A DNA stretch of 19,936 nucleotides, from assembly GCA_900763965.1 (NCBI GenBank), contig CAAFMG010000152.1, positions 1 through 19,936 of the forward strand, in the 5' to 3' direction. The DNA comes from an uncultured Oscillospiraceae bacterium. GTDB lineage: Bacteria > Bacillota > Clostridia > Oscillospirales > Oscillospiraceae. A program made the position numbers and the translations under genes. The notes under the pieces were generated by a model, which saw nothing but the letters and a program-made list of their open reading frames with translations, had not been told where the DNA came from and ran no database searches. How positions within the stretch are numbered: position 1 is the first letter of the stretch; every line of letters begins with the position of its first letter. This document shows positions 1 through 7,611 of this stretch, piece by piece.

Positions 1-11
1 AAAACTTGAAA

Positions 12-125
12 TATAGCGCAGCCGTTGCCAGCGCAGCTGGCTTACGGATGCGGCATACCCCCTGCGGGTATAGCGCAGCCGTTGCCAGCGCAGCTGGCTT
101 ACGGATGCGGCATACCCCTTGCGGG
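12..125. repeat. 57-bp tandem repeat, two copies
   Basis: Two head-to-tail copies of a 57-bp unit occupy 12-68 and 69-125 and differ at one base near the end. Each copy contains a small perfect hairpin, GCCAGC-gca-GCTGGC (27-41 and 84-98), and a TACCC/GGGTA pair close to the unit boundary. The unit length is a multiple of three, so it stays open in frame, but no protein family is recognisable. The rest of 1-240 shows no convincing gene. The repeat is probably a hairpin-rich intergenic repeat rather than a coding repeat. Confidence 0.85.
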
Positions 126-240
126 CACACAAAGTATTCCTGCGTTTTCCAAACTTTATCTTGGAACAAAATCTCTCACTGCTGCCTCTTGCCAAATTAT
201 GCGGCGCTGCCAAAAATTCAATTCAAAGGCGGTGGAGCAA

Positions 241-1017
241 ATGGAAATCTTTTGGGGGATCATGATCCCTTTTCTCGGTACGGCGCTGGGGTCGGCCTGC
301 GTGTTTTTTATGAAAAGATCTCTGGGCGATCTGGTGCGGCGCTCTCTGGCAGGATTTGCAGCCGGGGTGATGGTGGCGGCATCCATTTGGAGCCTGCTGA
401 TCCCGGCTCTTGACCAATCGGAAGGGATGGGGCAGCTGGCTTTTTTCCCGGCGTTTGCCGGGTTCTGGCTTGGCATACTGTTTTTGCTGGCGCTGGATCA
501 TCTGATCCCCCATCTGCATATTGGCAGCAGCCAGACAGAAGGGCCGAAAACCAAGTTGGGCCGCACCACCATGATGGTGCTGGCGGTGACCTTACATAAC
601 ATTCCGGAGGGAATGGCGGTGGGTGTGATGTATGCAGGCCTTCTGGCAGGCAGTCCCCAGATCACCACAGCCGGGGCTCTGACCCTGTCCTTAGGCATTG
701 CCATTCAGAATTTCCCGGAGGGGGCCATTATCTCCATGCCCCTAAAGGCGGAGGGAGAGAGCAAGGGGAAAGCGTTCTTCGGCGGCGTTCTTTCCGGCGT
801 GGTAGAGCCCATCGGTGCGGTGCTGACGATTTTGGCGGCAAGCCTGGTAATCCCCGCACTGCCCTATTTTCTGAGCTTTGCGGCAGGCGCCATGCTCTAT
901 GTGGTGGTGGAGGAGCTGATCCCCGAAATGTCTCAAGGAAAGCACTCCAACCTGGGTACCATTTTCTTTGCCCTGGGCTTCAGCATCATGATGACCCTGG
1001 ATGTGGCACTGGGGTAG
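241..1017 (+). CDS. ZIP-family divalent metal permease (GufA/ZupT-like)
   Basis: A 258-residue polytopic membrane protein that should import zinc or other divalent metals (Fe, Mn) across the cytoplasmic membrane. The two metal-site helices are clear: HNIPEG around residue 118 and NFPEGA around residue 156, each with the His/Asn-x-x-Pro-Glu-Gly signature of ZIP TM4 and TM5. A VVEPIG motif follows in the next helix. A short His-containing loop (HLIPHLHIG) precedes TM4. Length and helix pattern fit the GufA subfamily. The frame is open much further upstream, through the tandem repeat, but the ATG at 241 begins the first transmembrane helix directly and has a weak GGTGG site before it, so it is preferred. 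It is the first gene of a tightly packed run; the next start is 16 bases after its stop. The transported metal cannot be read from sequence. Confidence 0.9.
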   Translation: MEIFWGIMIPFLGTALGSACVFFMKRSLGDLVRRSLAGFAAGVMVAASIWSLLIPALDQSEGMGQLAFFPAFAGFWLGILFLLALDHLIPHLHIGSSQTEGPKTKLGRTTMMVLAVTLHNIPEGMAVGVMYAGLLAGSPQITTAGALTLSLGIAIQNFPEGAIISMPLKAEGESKGKAFFGGVLSGVVEPIGAVLTILAASLVIPALPYFLSFAAGAMLYVVVEELIPEMSQGKHSNLGTIFFALGFSIMMTLDVALG

Positions 1018-1033
1018 GATGGGAGGAAACAGG

Positions 1034-1525
1034 ATGGTTTTGCAAACGATTGCGGAAGGTCTGGGGCTGGGGGCGCTGCTGGTTATCGTCTGCGCCCTGG
1101 GGATCCGCAAGGGCGCGGTGGGCATGGTGCATCTTTACAGCCCGGAGGTGCAGGCACGGTGCGTGCAGCTGGGGCTGACGACACGCGAAAAAATAAAGGG
1201 AAATTCGCTGATTTTCAAAGCCCTCTGTATTCCCGGCTATCTTGTCTATGGGCTGGCCTGCGTCTATGTATGCAACGGCGCAAGAGGCTTTCTTCCAGGC
1301 TTCTGGCAGCTGCTCGTCATCTTGTCTGTTATGAATCTCATTGACCGCTTGTTGATCGACGGCTATTGGGTGGGACATACGAACGCATGGGAAATTCCTG
1401 GTACGGAAGACCTGAAACCCTACATCACCGCCAAGGATCAGGGCAAAAAGTGGCTGTTTGGCACAGTGGGTATGGCAGTCCTTGCGGCGGTGCTGGCCGG
1501 GATTATGACGGTATTTGTCCACTGA
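1034..1525 (+). CDS. hypothetical membrane protein
   Basis: A 163-residue protein that I do not recognise. It has an N-terminal hydrophobic segment (about residues 7-24), a polar stretch, two hydrophobic segments around 60-80 and 88-108, and a C-terminal segment around 140-162, suggesting three to four membrane helices. Conserved-looking features are a DRLLIDGYWVG segment and an IPGTEDLKPYI segment between helices. The start at 1034 is chosen because GGGAGG lies seven bases upstream; an in-frame ATG at 1019 lacks such a site. It sits between the ZIP gene (16-base gap) and the methyltransferase (11-base gap), so it is almost certainly co-transcribed with them. Confidence 0.75.
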   Translation: MVLQTIAEGLGLGALLVIVCALGIRKGAVGMVHLYSPEVQARCVQLGLTTREKIKGNSLIFKALCIPGYLVYGLACVYVCNGARGFLPGFWQLLVILSVMNLIDRLLIDGYWVGHTNAWEIPGTEDLKPYITAKDQGKKWLFGTVGMAVLAAVLAGIMTVFVH

Positions 1526-1536
1526 GGGAGGTACCC

Positions 1537-2379
1537 ATGAAATACAAAATCGAGAAAAATACCGTGCAGGAGACCCTGGTGATTCCACTGTTTGCCCGGA
1601 AGGTGTGTTCGGAGCTGCACCCTGATCTCTATCGGGATGAGACGGCGGTGCGTTTGATTGACGAAATCGACTACGACTTTTCCCAGACGGAGAAAAATTC
1701 CCGCAGTCTGATGCAGCGTTTCGGCGCACTGGAGGTTGCCATGCGGCAGCATGACCTGGCCTTTGAGGTGCGGGATTATCTGAAAACCCATCCAAAGGCA
1801 GCGGTGGTCAATCTGGGCTGCGGGCTGGACAGCACCGGAAGATCCTGCGACAACGGCAGCTGTAAGATATACAATCTGGATTTTCCGGATGTGATTGCTG
1901 TGCGCAATGAACTGCTGCCCGCCGGGGAGCGGGAAAAAAACATCCCCTGCGACTTAAACGACAGGGCGTGGTTTTCTCAAATTGACGCATCAGGCGGTGC
2001 GGTGTTCTTTGCCTCCGGGGTGTTCTACTATTTTCTGACCGAACGGGTCAAGGCACTGGTGCAGGCTATGGCAGAGGCCTTTCCCGGCGGCGTGCTGGTA
2101 TTTGACGCAGCCAACCGGACGGCAGTAAAGATGATTGCAAAAACCTGGCTCAAAAGCGCAAAAATCAAAGATGTTGGCGCATATTTCGCCGTTTCGGACG
2201 CACCCAAGGAAATCGGCCCCTGGGACAGCCGTTTGCAGGTTGCGAGCCGGGGCTATATGCTGGGCTACCATGATTTGAAAGATCCCTCCGTCAGCGGCTT
2301 TTTCCGCTTTCTCGCCAGGGTCGGGGACGGAATGATGAAGATGCAGATCGTTAAAATCGGATTTGGCGGGAAGAAATGA
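1537..2379 (+). CDS. class I SAM-dependent O-methyltransferase, leucine carboxyl methyltransferase (LCMT/PPM1) family
   Basis: A 280-residue cytoplasmic methyltransferase. The glycine-rich SAM motif VNLGCGLDS lies at about residues 91-99, followed by an acidic strand end and the YNLDFPDVIAVRNELL segment typical of the LCMT/TcmP-like family (LD.P.V...R..L). A later FASGVFYYF strand-helix fits motif IV of this family. Bacterial members methylate small molecules, often carboxylates or polyketide-like metabolites; the substrate here is unknown. GGGAGG precedes the ATG by a short spacer. Its stop overlaps the next start as ATGA, implying translational coupling to the ATC-hydrolase-family protein and a shared pathway. 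Confidence 0.85.
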   Translation: MKYKIEKNTVQETLVIPLFARKVCSELHPDLYRDETAVRLIDEIDYDFSQTEKNSRSLMQRFGALEVAMRQHDLAFEVRDYLKTHPKAAVVNLGCGLDSTGRSCDNGSCKIYNLDFPDVIAVRNELLPAGEREKNIPCDLNDRAWFSQIDASGGAVFFASGVFYYFLTERVKALVQAMAEAFPGGVLVFDAANRTAVKMIAKTWLKSAKIKDVGAYFAVSDAPKEIGPWDSRLQVASRGYMLGYHDLKDPSVSGFFRFLARVGDGMMKMQIVKIGFGGKK

Positions 2380-3011
2380 AATACATCGGGATGCCTTGGG
2401 GGATGTGGATGCTATTTGCGCCGTCCTTCCGAAAACAGCTGACGGCAGTGCTCGGCTGCGGTACAGATGCGGCAAAAACGATCACGAAACAGGCAAAGAC
2501 GAAATACCAGGAGATCATTGCCGGTTTGCCGGAGTTTGAAAAGGGCGACCGGTTCAAAATGAATCTGGTCAATTGCGCCATGATCGGTGCGTTTATTCTC
2601 TCCATGCCGGAGCGACCGGATGTGGAGCATCTGACAGCCTACTACGCCAACGCCATGATGACAAAGCCCATGAAATGGTTCTGCCGAATGAGCGGAAAGA
2701 GCAAATTCACCGAAAAGGACATTGCTGGTATGAAAGCCGCCGCCGCGCTGAGAGCCGCTGACCGCAACCCCTATTCCTGGAACATGGAATTTTACGAATA
2801 CCCTGACGGCAGCGGGTATGAGGGGCGGTTCACCAAATGCGGCATCTGCGTGCTGATGAAACAGCTGGGGTTGTACGACCTGACCCCTGCCCTGTGCCAT
2901 TTGGATTACACCATGAGCCAGGCCGGCGGCGTGACCGACTTTGTGCGGCAGTATACCCTGGCCTCCGGCGGGCCGTATTGTGACTGTGGATATCAGAGGA
3001 AGAAACCGTAA
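2376..3011 (+). CDS. L-2-amino-thiazoline-4-carboxylic acid hydrolase family protein
   Basis: A 211-residue protein that fits the ATC hydrolase family (Pfam PF14196 as I recall it), named after the enzyme that opens the thiazoline ring of L-2-amino-thiazoline-4-carboxylate on the way to L-cysteine. Family hallmarks are a Cys-rich block, TKCGICVLMKQLG (about 152-164), then LTPALCHLDYTMSQ and a C-terminal GGPYCDCGY segment. Most members in gut Firmicutes are uncharacterised, so the literal reaction should not be assumed. The start overlaps the methyltransferase stop by four bases (ATGA). It is the last gene of the ZIP run; about 107 bases separate it from the DUF6110 gene. Confidence 0.8.
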   Translation: MKYIGMPWGMWMLFAPSFRKQLTAVLGCGTDAAKTITKQAKTKYQEIIAGLPEFEKGDRFKMNLVNCAMIGAFILSMPERPDVEHLTAYYANAMMTKPMKWFCRMSGKSKFTEKDIAGMKAAAALRAADRNPYSWNMEFYEYPDGSGYEGRFTKCGICVLMKQLGLYDLTPALCHLDYTMSQAGGVTDFVRQYTLASGGPYCDCGYQRKKP

Positions 3012-3118
3012 GTGATATCCCTTTGCCAGCAAAAAAGGAATCGTCAGATCAAGCCGCGTGCCCCAAAAAAAGGAGGGTCTCGGGGTTTATCAATATATTT
3101 TTTTAGGAGGATACAATT

Positions 3119-3400
3119 ATGGACATGAAGAAAATTGGCTTATTTGCCGCCGGTGTGCTCTTTGGCACTGCCGGGATCAAGGTTCTGAGCAGCAAGGATG
3201 CCAAAAAGGCCTATGCACAGACCACCGCTGCGGCCCTGCGGGCGAAGGACAGTGTGATGACCACGGTCACTGCGGTGCGGGAAAGCGCGGATGATATCTA
3301 CGCAGAGGCTCAGACCATCAACGAGCGGCGGGCGCAGGCAGAAGCGGAGGCTGTGGTAGAGGACACCTCCGGGGAAGCAGAGGAAAGCAAGGCGGAGTAA
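3119..3400 (+). CDS. DUF6110 family small membrane-anchored protein (possible FezA-like partner)
   Basis: A 93-residue protein with one N-terminal hydrophobic, glycine-rich segment (about residues 4-22, GVLFGTAGIKVL). A Lys/Ala-rich amphipathic helix follows (about 26-60), then a strongly acidic Glu/Ala tail. The sequence matches my memory of DUF6110, a family found just upstream of P-type metal ATPases in gut Clostridia. AGGAGG stands at 3105-3110, eight bases before the ATG at 3119; a second in-frame ATG two codons later is less well placed. The stop is three bases before the ATPase start, so the two genes are co-translated. A structural or membrane-shaping partner role with the ATPase is inferred by analogy with ferrosome loci, not shown. 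Confidence 0.75.
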   Translation: MDMKKIGLFAAGVLFGTAGIKVLSSKDAKKAYAQTTAAALRAKDSVMTTVTAVRESADDIYAEAQTINERRAQAEAEAVVEDTSGEAEESKAE

Positions 3401-3403
3401 CCC

Positions 3404-5500
3404 ATGAAATGCACGATCCTACATGACCTTCCCGGGCGGCTGCGGGTGCACCTTTGCTGCGGAAGGATGACCCTTTCCCAGGCGGATGTGCTGGAATACT
3501 ATCTGCTGTCTGCGGCGGGGGTGAAGTCTGTGAAGGTCTACGACCGCACCCGGGATGCGGTGGTGGTGTATGACGGAGCCCGGGCCGGGGTGATCCGTGC
3601 CCTGGCGGACTTCTCCTTTGCCAAGGCAGAAAAGCTGGAGCTGGTGCCGGAGCATACTTCCCGGGCCCTGAACCGGGCGTTTGAGGATAAGCTGGCGGTC
3701 ACCGTGATGTGCCGGTGTATGTGCAAGCTGTTTCTGCCTATGCCCATTGCATCGGCTCTGGCGGTGATCCGCTCTGTCAAGTACATCCGGGAGGGGCTTT
3801 GCGCCCTGTGGCACCGGCAGCTGTCCGTTGCCGTGCTGGACGGCACCGCCGTTGGGGTGTCCATTCTCCGGGGAGATTACAGCACCGCCGGTTCCGTCAT
3901 GTTCATGCTGCGGCTGGGGGAGATCCTGGAGGAGTGGACCCACAAAAAGTCCGTTGCGGATCTGGCATCGGCCATGAGCCTGGGGGTTGACAAGGTCTGG
4001 CTCCAGGCGGAGGACACAGAGGTGCTGACGGACGTTAATGCGATCCGCCCCGGGGATCGTATCGTCATCCGCACCGGGGGCATGATCCCCCTGGACGGCA
4101 AAGTGGTTGAAGGAGAGGCTATGGTCAACCAGTCCTCCCTTACCGGAGAATCCATGCCCGTGGCAAAGGGGCCGGGAAGCTTCGTCTATGCCGGAACCGT
4201 GGCCGAGGAGGGTCAGTGCGTCATCTGCGTGGAAAAGGCATCCGGCAGCGGCCGGTATGACCGGGTGGTGCGGATGATCGAGGAATCGGAAAAGCTCAAA
4301 TCCACCGCCGAGGACAAGGCCGCCCGGATGGCGGACAGGCTGGTTCCCTATACCCTGGGAGGCACGGTGCTGACCTATCTTGCAACCCGGAATGTGACCA
4401 AGATGCTGTCGGTGCTGATGGTGGATTTCTCCTGTGCGTTGAAGCTGGCCATTCCCATTGCCGTGCTGTCGGCCATGCGGGAGAGCACCGGCCACCACAT
4501 TTCCGTCAAGGGCGGACGGTTCCTGGAGGCTGTGGCAAAGGCGGATACCATCGTCTTTGACAAAACCGGAACCCTGACCTGTGCCACACCTACCGTTGCG
4601 GAGGTTATCCCCTTCGGCGGGCAGCAGGAGGCCGAAATGCTGCGCCTTGCCGCCTGTCTGGAGGAACATTATCCCCACTCCATTGCCAATGCCGTGGTGG
4701 AGGCAGCCAGACAACGGGGGCTTTCCCATGCGGAATACCATTCCCAGGTGCAGTATGTGGTGGCCCACGGGATTTCCAGCATGGTGGAGGAGAAAAAGGT
4801 CATCATCGGCAGCGCCCACTTCGTCTTTGAGGATGAGCTCTGCCGCATCCCGGAGGGGGAACAGGACAAGTTCGATGCCATTTCGCCAGCTTACTCCCAC
4901 CTGTATTTGTGCATTGACGGTGTTCTGGCGGCGGTTATCTGTATTCACGATCCCCTGCGCCGGGAGGCCCGGGATGCGGTAAAGACCTTGCACGAGAGCG
5001 GTTTTTCCAATGTGGTGATGATGACCGGCGACAACCGCCGCACAGCGGAAGCTGTTGCCCGGACGGTAGGCGTGGACGCAGTTTACGCCGAGGTTCTGCC
5101 GGAGGATAAGGCCGCCTTCATCCGGGCCGAAAAGGCAAAGGGGCACACCGTCATCATGGTGGGCGACGGCGTCAACGATTCTCCCGCTCTGTCGGAGGCG
5201 GATGCAGGCATTGCCATTTCCACCGGCGCCGCCATTGCCCGGGAGATCGCAGACATTACCATCGCCTCCGAGAACCTCTTCAATCTGGTGATTCTGCGAA
5301 GGCTCAGCCAGGCTCTGATGGGCCGCATCCAAGACAGCTACCGCTTCATCGTGGGCTTTAATCTGTCTCTGATCGTCCTGGGTGTGGCGGGCATACTGCC
5401 CCCAACCGTCTCGGCACTGCTGCACAACGGCTCCACCCTGGGCATCAGTCTGAAAAACATGACCGATCTTCTGGATGAAGAGGAAGCGTCCCAAACGTAA
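3404..5500 (+). CDS. P1B-type metal-transporting ATPase, P1B-6/FezB-like
   Basis: A 698-residue P-type ATPase. All catalytic motifs are intact: TGES actuator loop (247-250), DKTGT phosphorylation site (386-390), HYPHS nucleotide-domain motif (422-426), TGDN (541-544) and GDGVNDSPAL hinge (588-597). The transport-site helix reads DFSCALK (341-347) where copper/zinc pumps have CPC. The N-terminus carries an HMA-like fold without CxxC but with an LPGRLRVH motif (9-16). The C-terminus ends in two helices and a LHNGSTLGISLKN segment. The Arg motif and SCA-type site match what I recall of P1B-6 ATPases (FezB), which load iron into ferrosomes. There is no fezC-like HMA protein or fezX-like regulator next to it. 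An ordinary metal-efflux role is the alternative. It is coupled to the DUF6110 gene. Confidence 0.85.
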   Translation: MKCTILHDLPGRLRVHLCCGRMTLSQADVLEYYLLSAAGVKSVKVYDRTRDAVVVYDGARAGVIRALADFSFAKAEKLELVPEHTSRALNRAFEDKLAVTVMCRCMCKLFLPMPIASALAVIRSVKYIREGLCALWHRQLSVAVLDGTAVGVSILRGDYSTAGSVMFMLRLGEILEEWTHKKSVADLASAMSLGVDKVWLQAEDTEVLTDVNAIRPGDRIVIRTGGMIPLDGKVVEGEAMVNQSSLTGESMPVAKGPGSFVYAGTVAEEGQCVICVEKASGSGRYDRVVRMIEESEKLKSTAEDKAARMADRLVPYTLGGTVLTYLATRNVTKMLSVLMVDFSCALKLAIPIAVLSAMRESTGHHISVKGGRFLEAVAKADTIVFDKTGTLTCATPTVAEVIPFGGQQEAEMLRLAACLEEHYPHSIANAVVEAARQRGLSHAEYHSQVQYVVAHGISSMVEEKKVIIGSAHFVFEDELCRIPEGEQDKFDAISPAYSHLYLCIDGVLAAVICIHDPLRREARDAVKTLHESGFSNVVMMTGDNRRTAEAVARTVGVDAVYAEVLPEDKAAFIRAEKAKGHTVIMVGDGVNDSPALSEADAGIAISTGAAIAREIADITIASENLFNLVILRRLSQALMGRIQDSYRFIVGFNLSLIVLGVAGILPPTVSALLHNGSTLGISLKNMTDLLDEEEASQT

Positions 5501-5512
5501 CCCAAACCGGGG

Positions 5513-5538
5513 ACGGAGAAACGAACCCGTTTCTCCGT
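5513..5538 (+). terminator. hairpin after the P-type ATPase gene
   Basis: A perfect 11-bp stem (5513-5523 with 5528-5538) closes a four-base AACC loop 12 bases after the ATPase stop. It is followed by TTCCC rather than a T-run, so termination here may be weak. A second stem-loop lies just downstream. Confidence 0.5.
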
Positions 5539-5555
5539 TTCCCGGCGGCTTTTCT

Positions 5556-5585
5556 GCTGTCAAAGAGGTGACAGCCTGTTTTATT
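5556..5585 (+). terminator. probable intrinsic terminator of the DUF6110-ATPase unit
   Basis: GCTGTCA (5556-5562) pairs with TGACAGC (5569-5575) around a six-base loop and is followed by CTGTTTTATT. This is a better intrinsic terminator than the preceding hairpin. Together they separate the ATPase unit from the ABC transporter unit. Confidence 0.55.
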
Positions 5586-5593
5586 GCCCGGCG

Positions 5594-5609
5594 GTTAGCA
5601 GAGGCTAAC
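5594..5609. promoter_or_regulatory. candidate DtxR-family metalloregulator box
   Basis: GTTAGC-agag-GCTAAC is a perfect 6+6 palindrome located about 45 bases before a well-placed ribosome site and ATG. The TTAG/CTAA half-sites resemble those of iron- or manganese-sensing DtxR/IdeR-type repressors. Its position ahead of the DUF454 stub and ABC pair, in a metal-related island, supports an operator. No regulator gene lies in the window, so this is inference from sequence shape. Confidence 0.4.
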
Positions 5610-5655
5610 TGAAAGCCTGTATGAATTTTTACTTGAGAATTACCGGGAGAAGATA

Positions 5656-5802
5656 ATGAAAAATCCATTCAAAGCGATCTGGATCGTGCTGGGCGTTCTT
5701 TGCATGAAGAACGCATCCTTGGGAAGGATCTGCATTGCGGCGGTTTGGGTATGCCATTACCCTGGATTCCCTGCGGTGGTTTATGAAATGGAAAACACTT
5801 AG
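5656..5802 (+). pseudogene. truncated DUF454 (YbaN-like) membrane protein gene
   Basis: The frame starts at an ATG with GGGAGAAG just upstream and encodes 48 residues. The first 13, MKNPFKAIWIVLG, are the typical start of Firmicutes DUF454 inner-membrane proteins, which normally run to about 120 residues with an ALPxLPTxPF motif. Here similarity is lost after residue 15 and the frame closes early, so the gene is a 5' stub. It may still be translated as a leader ahead of the ABC genes. A second degenerate copy of the same start is present at 9584. Confidence 0.6.
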
Positions 5803-5839
5803 GGATTTGCAATCAATTCGGCTATCAGGAGGTTTTATT

Positions 5840-7609
5840 GTGAAAAAACGATCCGATTTTTCCAGGCTGATGGACTATGCAGGCAGGCATCGCATTTTGA
5901 TCTATGCCTCCTGGGCCCTGTCAGCCCTCAGCGCTCTGACGGCGCTGATTCCCTTTTTGTACATTTGGAGAATTTTGCGGGATGTGCTGGCGGCAGCGCC
6001 GGATTACGGCAGGGCTGTGAACATCCCCCGTTACGGCGTGATGGCAGTGCTGTTTGCGCTGCTGTCCTATCTCATTTACATCGGGGCGCTGATGTGCTCC
6101 CACCTGGCGGCATTCCGGGTGGCGACCAATCTTCGCCTGACGGTGACAGCCCATCTGGCAAAGCTCCCCCTGGGCTTTACGGAGACCTTCGGCAGCGGCA
6201 AGCTGCGCAAGATCATTCAGGAGAGCACCGGGGCAGCGGAAAACTATCTTGCCCACCAGCTGCCTGACCAGTGGGGTGCGGTGGCGACCCCGGCAGGGCT
6301 TTTGGTGCTGCTGTTCGTATTCGACTGGCGGCTGGGACTGTTGAGTCTGCTGCCTGTCTTCCTTGCGTTTGCCATTATGGCGGCCATGACCGGCAAGCAG
6401 ATGGCGGAAAAAATGCGGCAGTACGGCAATGCGCTGGCAGCCATGTCCAACGAGGCGGTGGAGTATGTTCGGGGCATTCCTGTGGTCAAGACCTTTGGGC
6501 AGTCGGTATTCTCCTTCAAACGGTTTCAGGCTGCCATTGACGCATACGAAAAGTGGGTGGTTGCCTATACAAAGGAATTGCGCATCCCCATGCTGTTCTA
6601 TACCGCTGCCGTCAACGGGGTGTTTGCCTGCCTCATTGCAGGCGGCCTGCTGCTGACAAAGGATGGTGTGACGCCGGATTTGCTGCTGAATCTGCTGTTT
6701 TACATCATCATCACCCCGGTGATTTCCCTGACCCTGACGAAGATCATGTATATGAGTGAGAACAAGCTGATCGTTGCCGATGCCATGCAGCGGATCGACA
6801 CCATTCTGGATACGCCGCCGGTATCCCCCGGCAAAACGCAAAAGCTTCCCCAGGACGGCTCTGTGGTGCTTCGGGATGTACATTTCAGCTATGACGGAAA
6901 AACCGAGGTGATCCGGGGGGTATCCATGGATATTCGGACAGGGCAGACCGTTGCCCTGGTGGGCCCCTCCGGCGGCGGAAAATCCACCCTGGCAAGCCTG
7001 ATCTGCCGGTTCTTTGATGTAAGCAGCGGCAGCATTTCTGTGGGCGGCGCAGATGTCCGGGATATTCCCAAGGAAGAGCTGATGGAGACGGTTTCCTTCG
7101 TATTCCAGAACAGCCGTCTGCTGAAAGGCTCCATTCTGGACAATGTAAAGCTGGGCAGACAGTCAGCCTCGGAGGAAGCGGTTCTGGAGGCCCTGGAAGC
7201 GGCTCAGTGCATGGACATCATTGAAAAATTCCCGGATGGGATCCATACCGTCATCGGCAGCCAGGGGGTGCATCTGTCCGGCGGGGAGGAGCAGCGCATT
7301 GCCATTGCCCGGGCCATGCTGAAAAATGCCCCCATACTGATCCTGGATGAGGCCACCGCCTTTGCAGACCCGGATAACGAAGCCAAGGTGCAGGCAGCGT
7401 TTCGGGAACTGTCCAGAGGCAAAACCGTGATTATGATTGCCCATCGGCTGTCTACGGTGGCCAATGCCGACTGCATCTATGTGGTGCAGGATGGCCGGAT
7501 CGCAGAAGCGGGCACAGAGGAGGCTCTGCGGGCAAAGGATGGCCTGTTTGCAAGTATGCGGCGGGATTATCAGGCATCTGTCCGGTGGAAGGTTGCAAAG
7601 GAGGGATAA
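5840..7609 (+). CDS. ABC transporter half-transporter (permease-ATPase fusion), first of a pair
   Basis: A 589-residue exporter-fold half-transporter with six membrane helices in the first ~310 residues, then an ATPase domain. Walker A is GPSGGGKS (375-382), the signature is LSGGEEQ (479-485), Walker B is LILDEAT, and the H-loop His is in IMIAHRLST. The GTG start at 5840 is chosen because AGGAGG lies seven bases upstream (5827-5832); the frame extends further upstream but without a good site. The stop is two bases before the next ABC gene, so the two should form a heterodimer. The arrangement resembles the IrtA/IrtB and YbtP/YbtQ pairs, which take up iron-siderophore complexes despite exporter folds. 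Substrate and direction cannot be read from sequence; drug or peptide export is possible. Confidence 0.9.
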   Translation: MKKRSDFSRLMDYAGRHRILIYASWALSALSALTALIPFLYIWRILRDVLAAAPDYGRAVNIPRYGVMAVLFALLSYLIYIGALMCSHLAAFRVATNLRLTVTAHLAKLPLGFTETFGSGKLRKIIQESTGAAENYLAHQLPDQWGAVATPAGLLVLLFVFDWRLGLLSLLPVFLAFAIMAAMTGKQMAEKMRQYGNALAAMSNEAVEYVRGIPVVKTFGQSVFSFKRFQAAIDAYEKWVVAYTKELRIPMLFYTAAVNGVFACLIAGGLLLTKDGVTPDLLLNLLFYIIITPVISLTLTKIMYMSENKLIVADAMQRIDTILDTPPVSPGKTQKLPQDGSVVLRDVHFSYDGKTEVIRGVSMDIRTGQTVALVGPSGGGKSTLASLICRFFDVSSGSISVGGADVRDIPKEELMETVSFVFQNSRLLKGSILDNVKLGRQSASEEAVLEALEAAQCMDIIEKFPDGIHTVIGSQGVHLSGGEEQRIAIARAMLKNAPILILDEATAFADPDNEAKVQAAFRELSRGKTVIMIAHRLSTVANADCIYVVQDGRIAEAGTEEALRAKDGLFASMRRDYQASVRWKVAKEG

Positions 7610-7611
7610 CC

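Noticed and set aside
25..240. N-terminal extension of the ZIP permease through the tandem repeat
   Set aside because: ZIP proteins of this subfamily start at the first helix, as the ATG at 241 does; the upstream part is repeat-encoded and has no homology.
3419..5668. A 749-codon open frame on the minus strand opposite the P-type ATPase
   Set aside because: It is the antisense shadow of a GC-rich gene: rich in His, Gln and Gly with no family features, while the plus strand has all P-type ATPase motifs.
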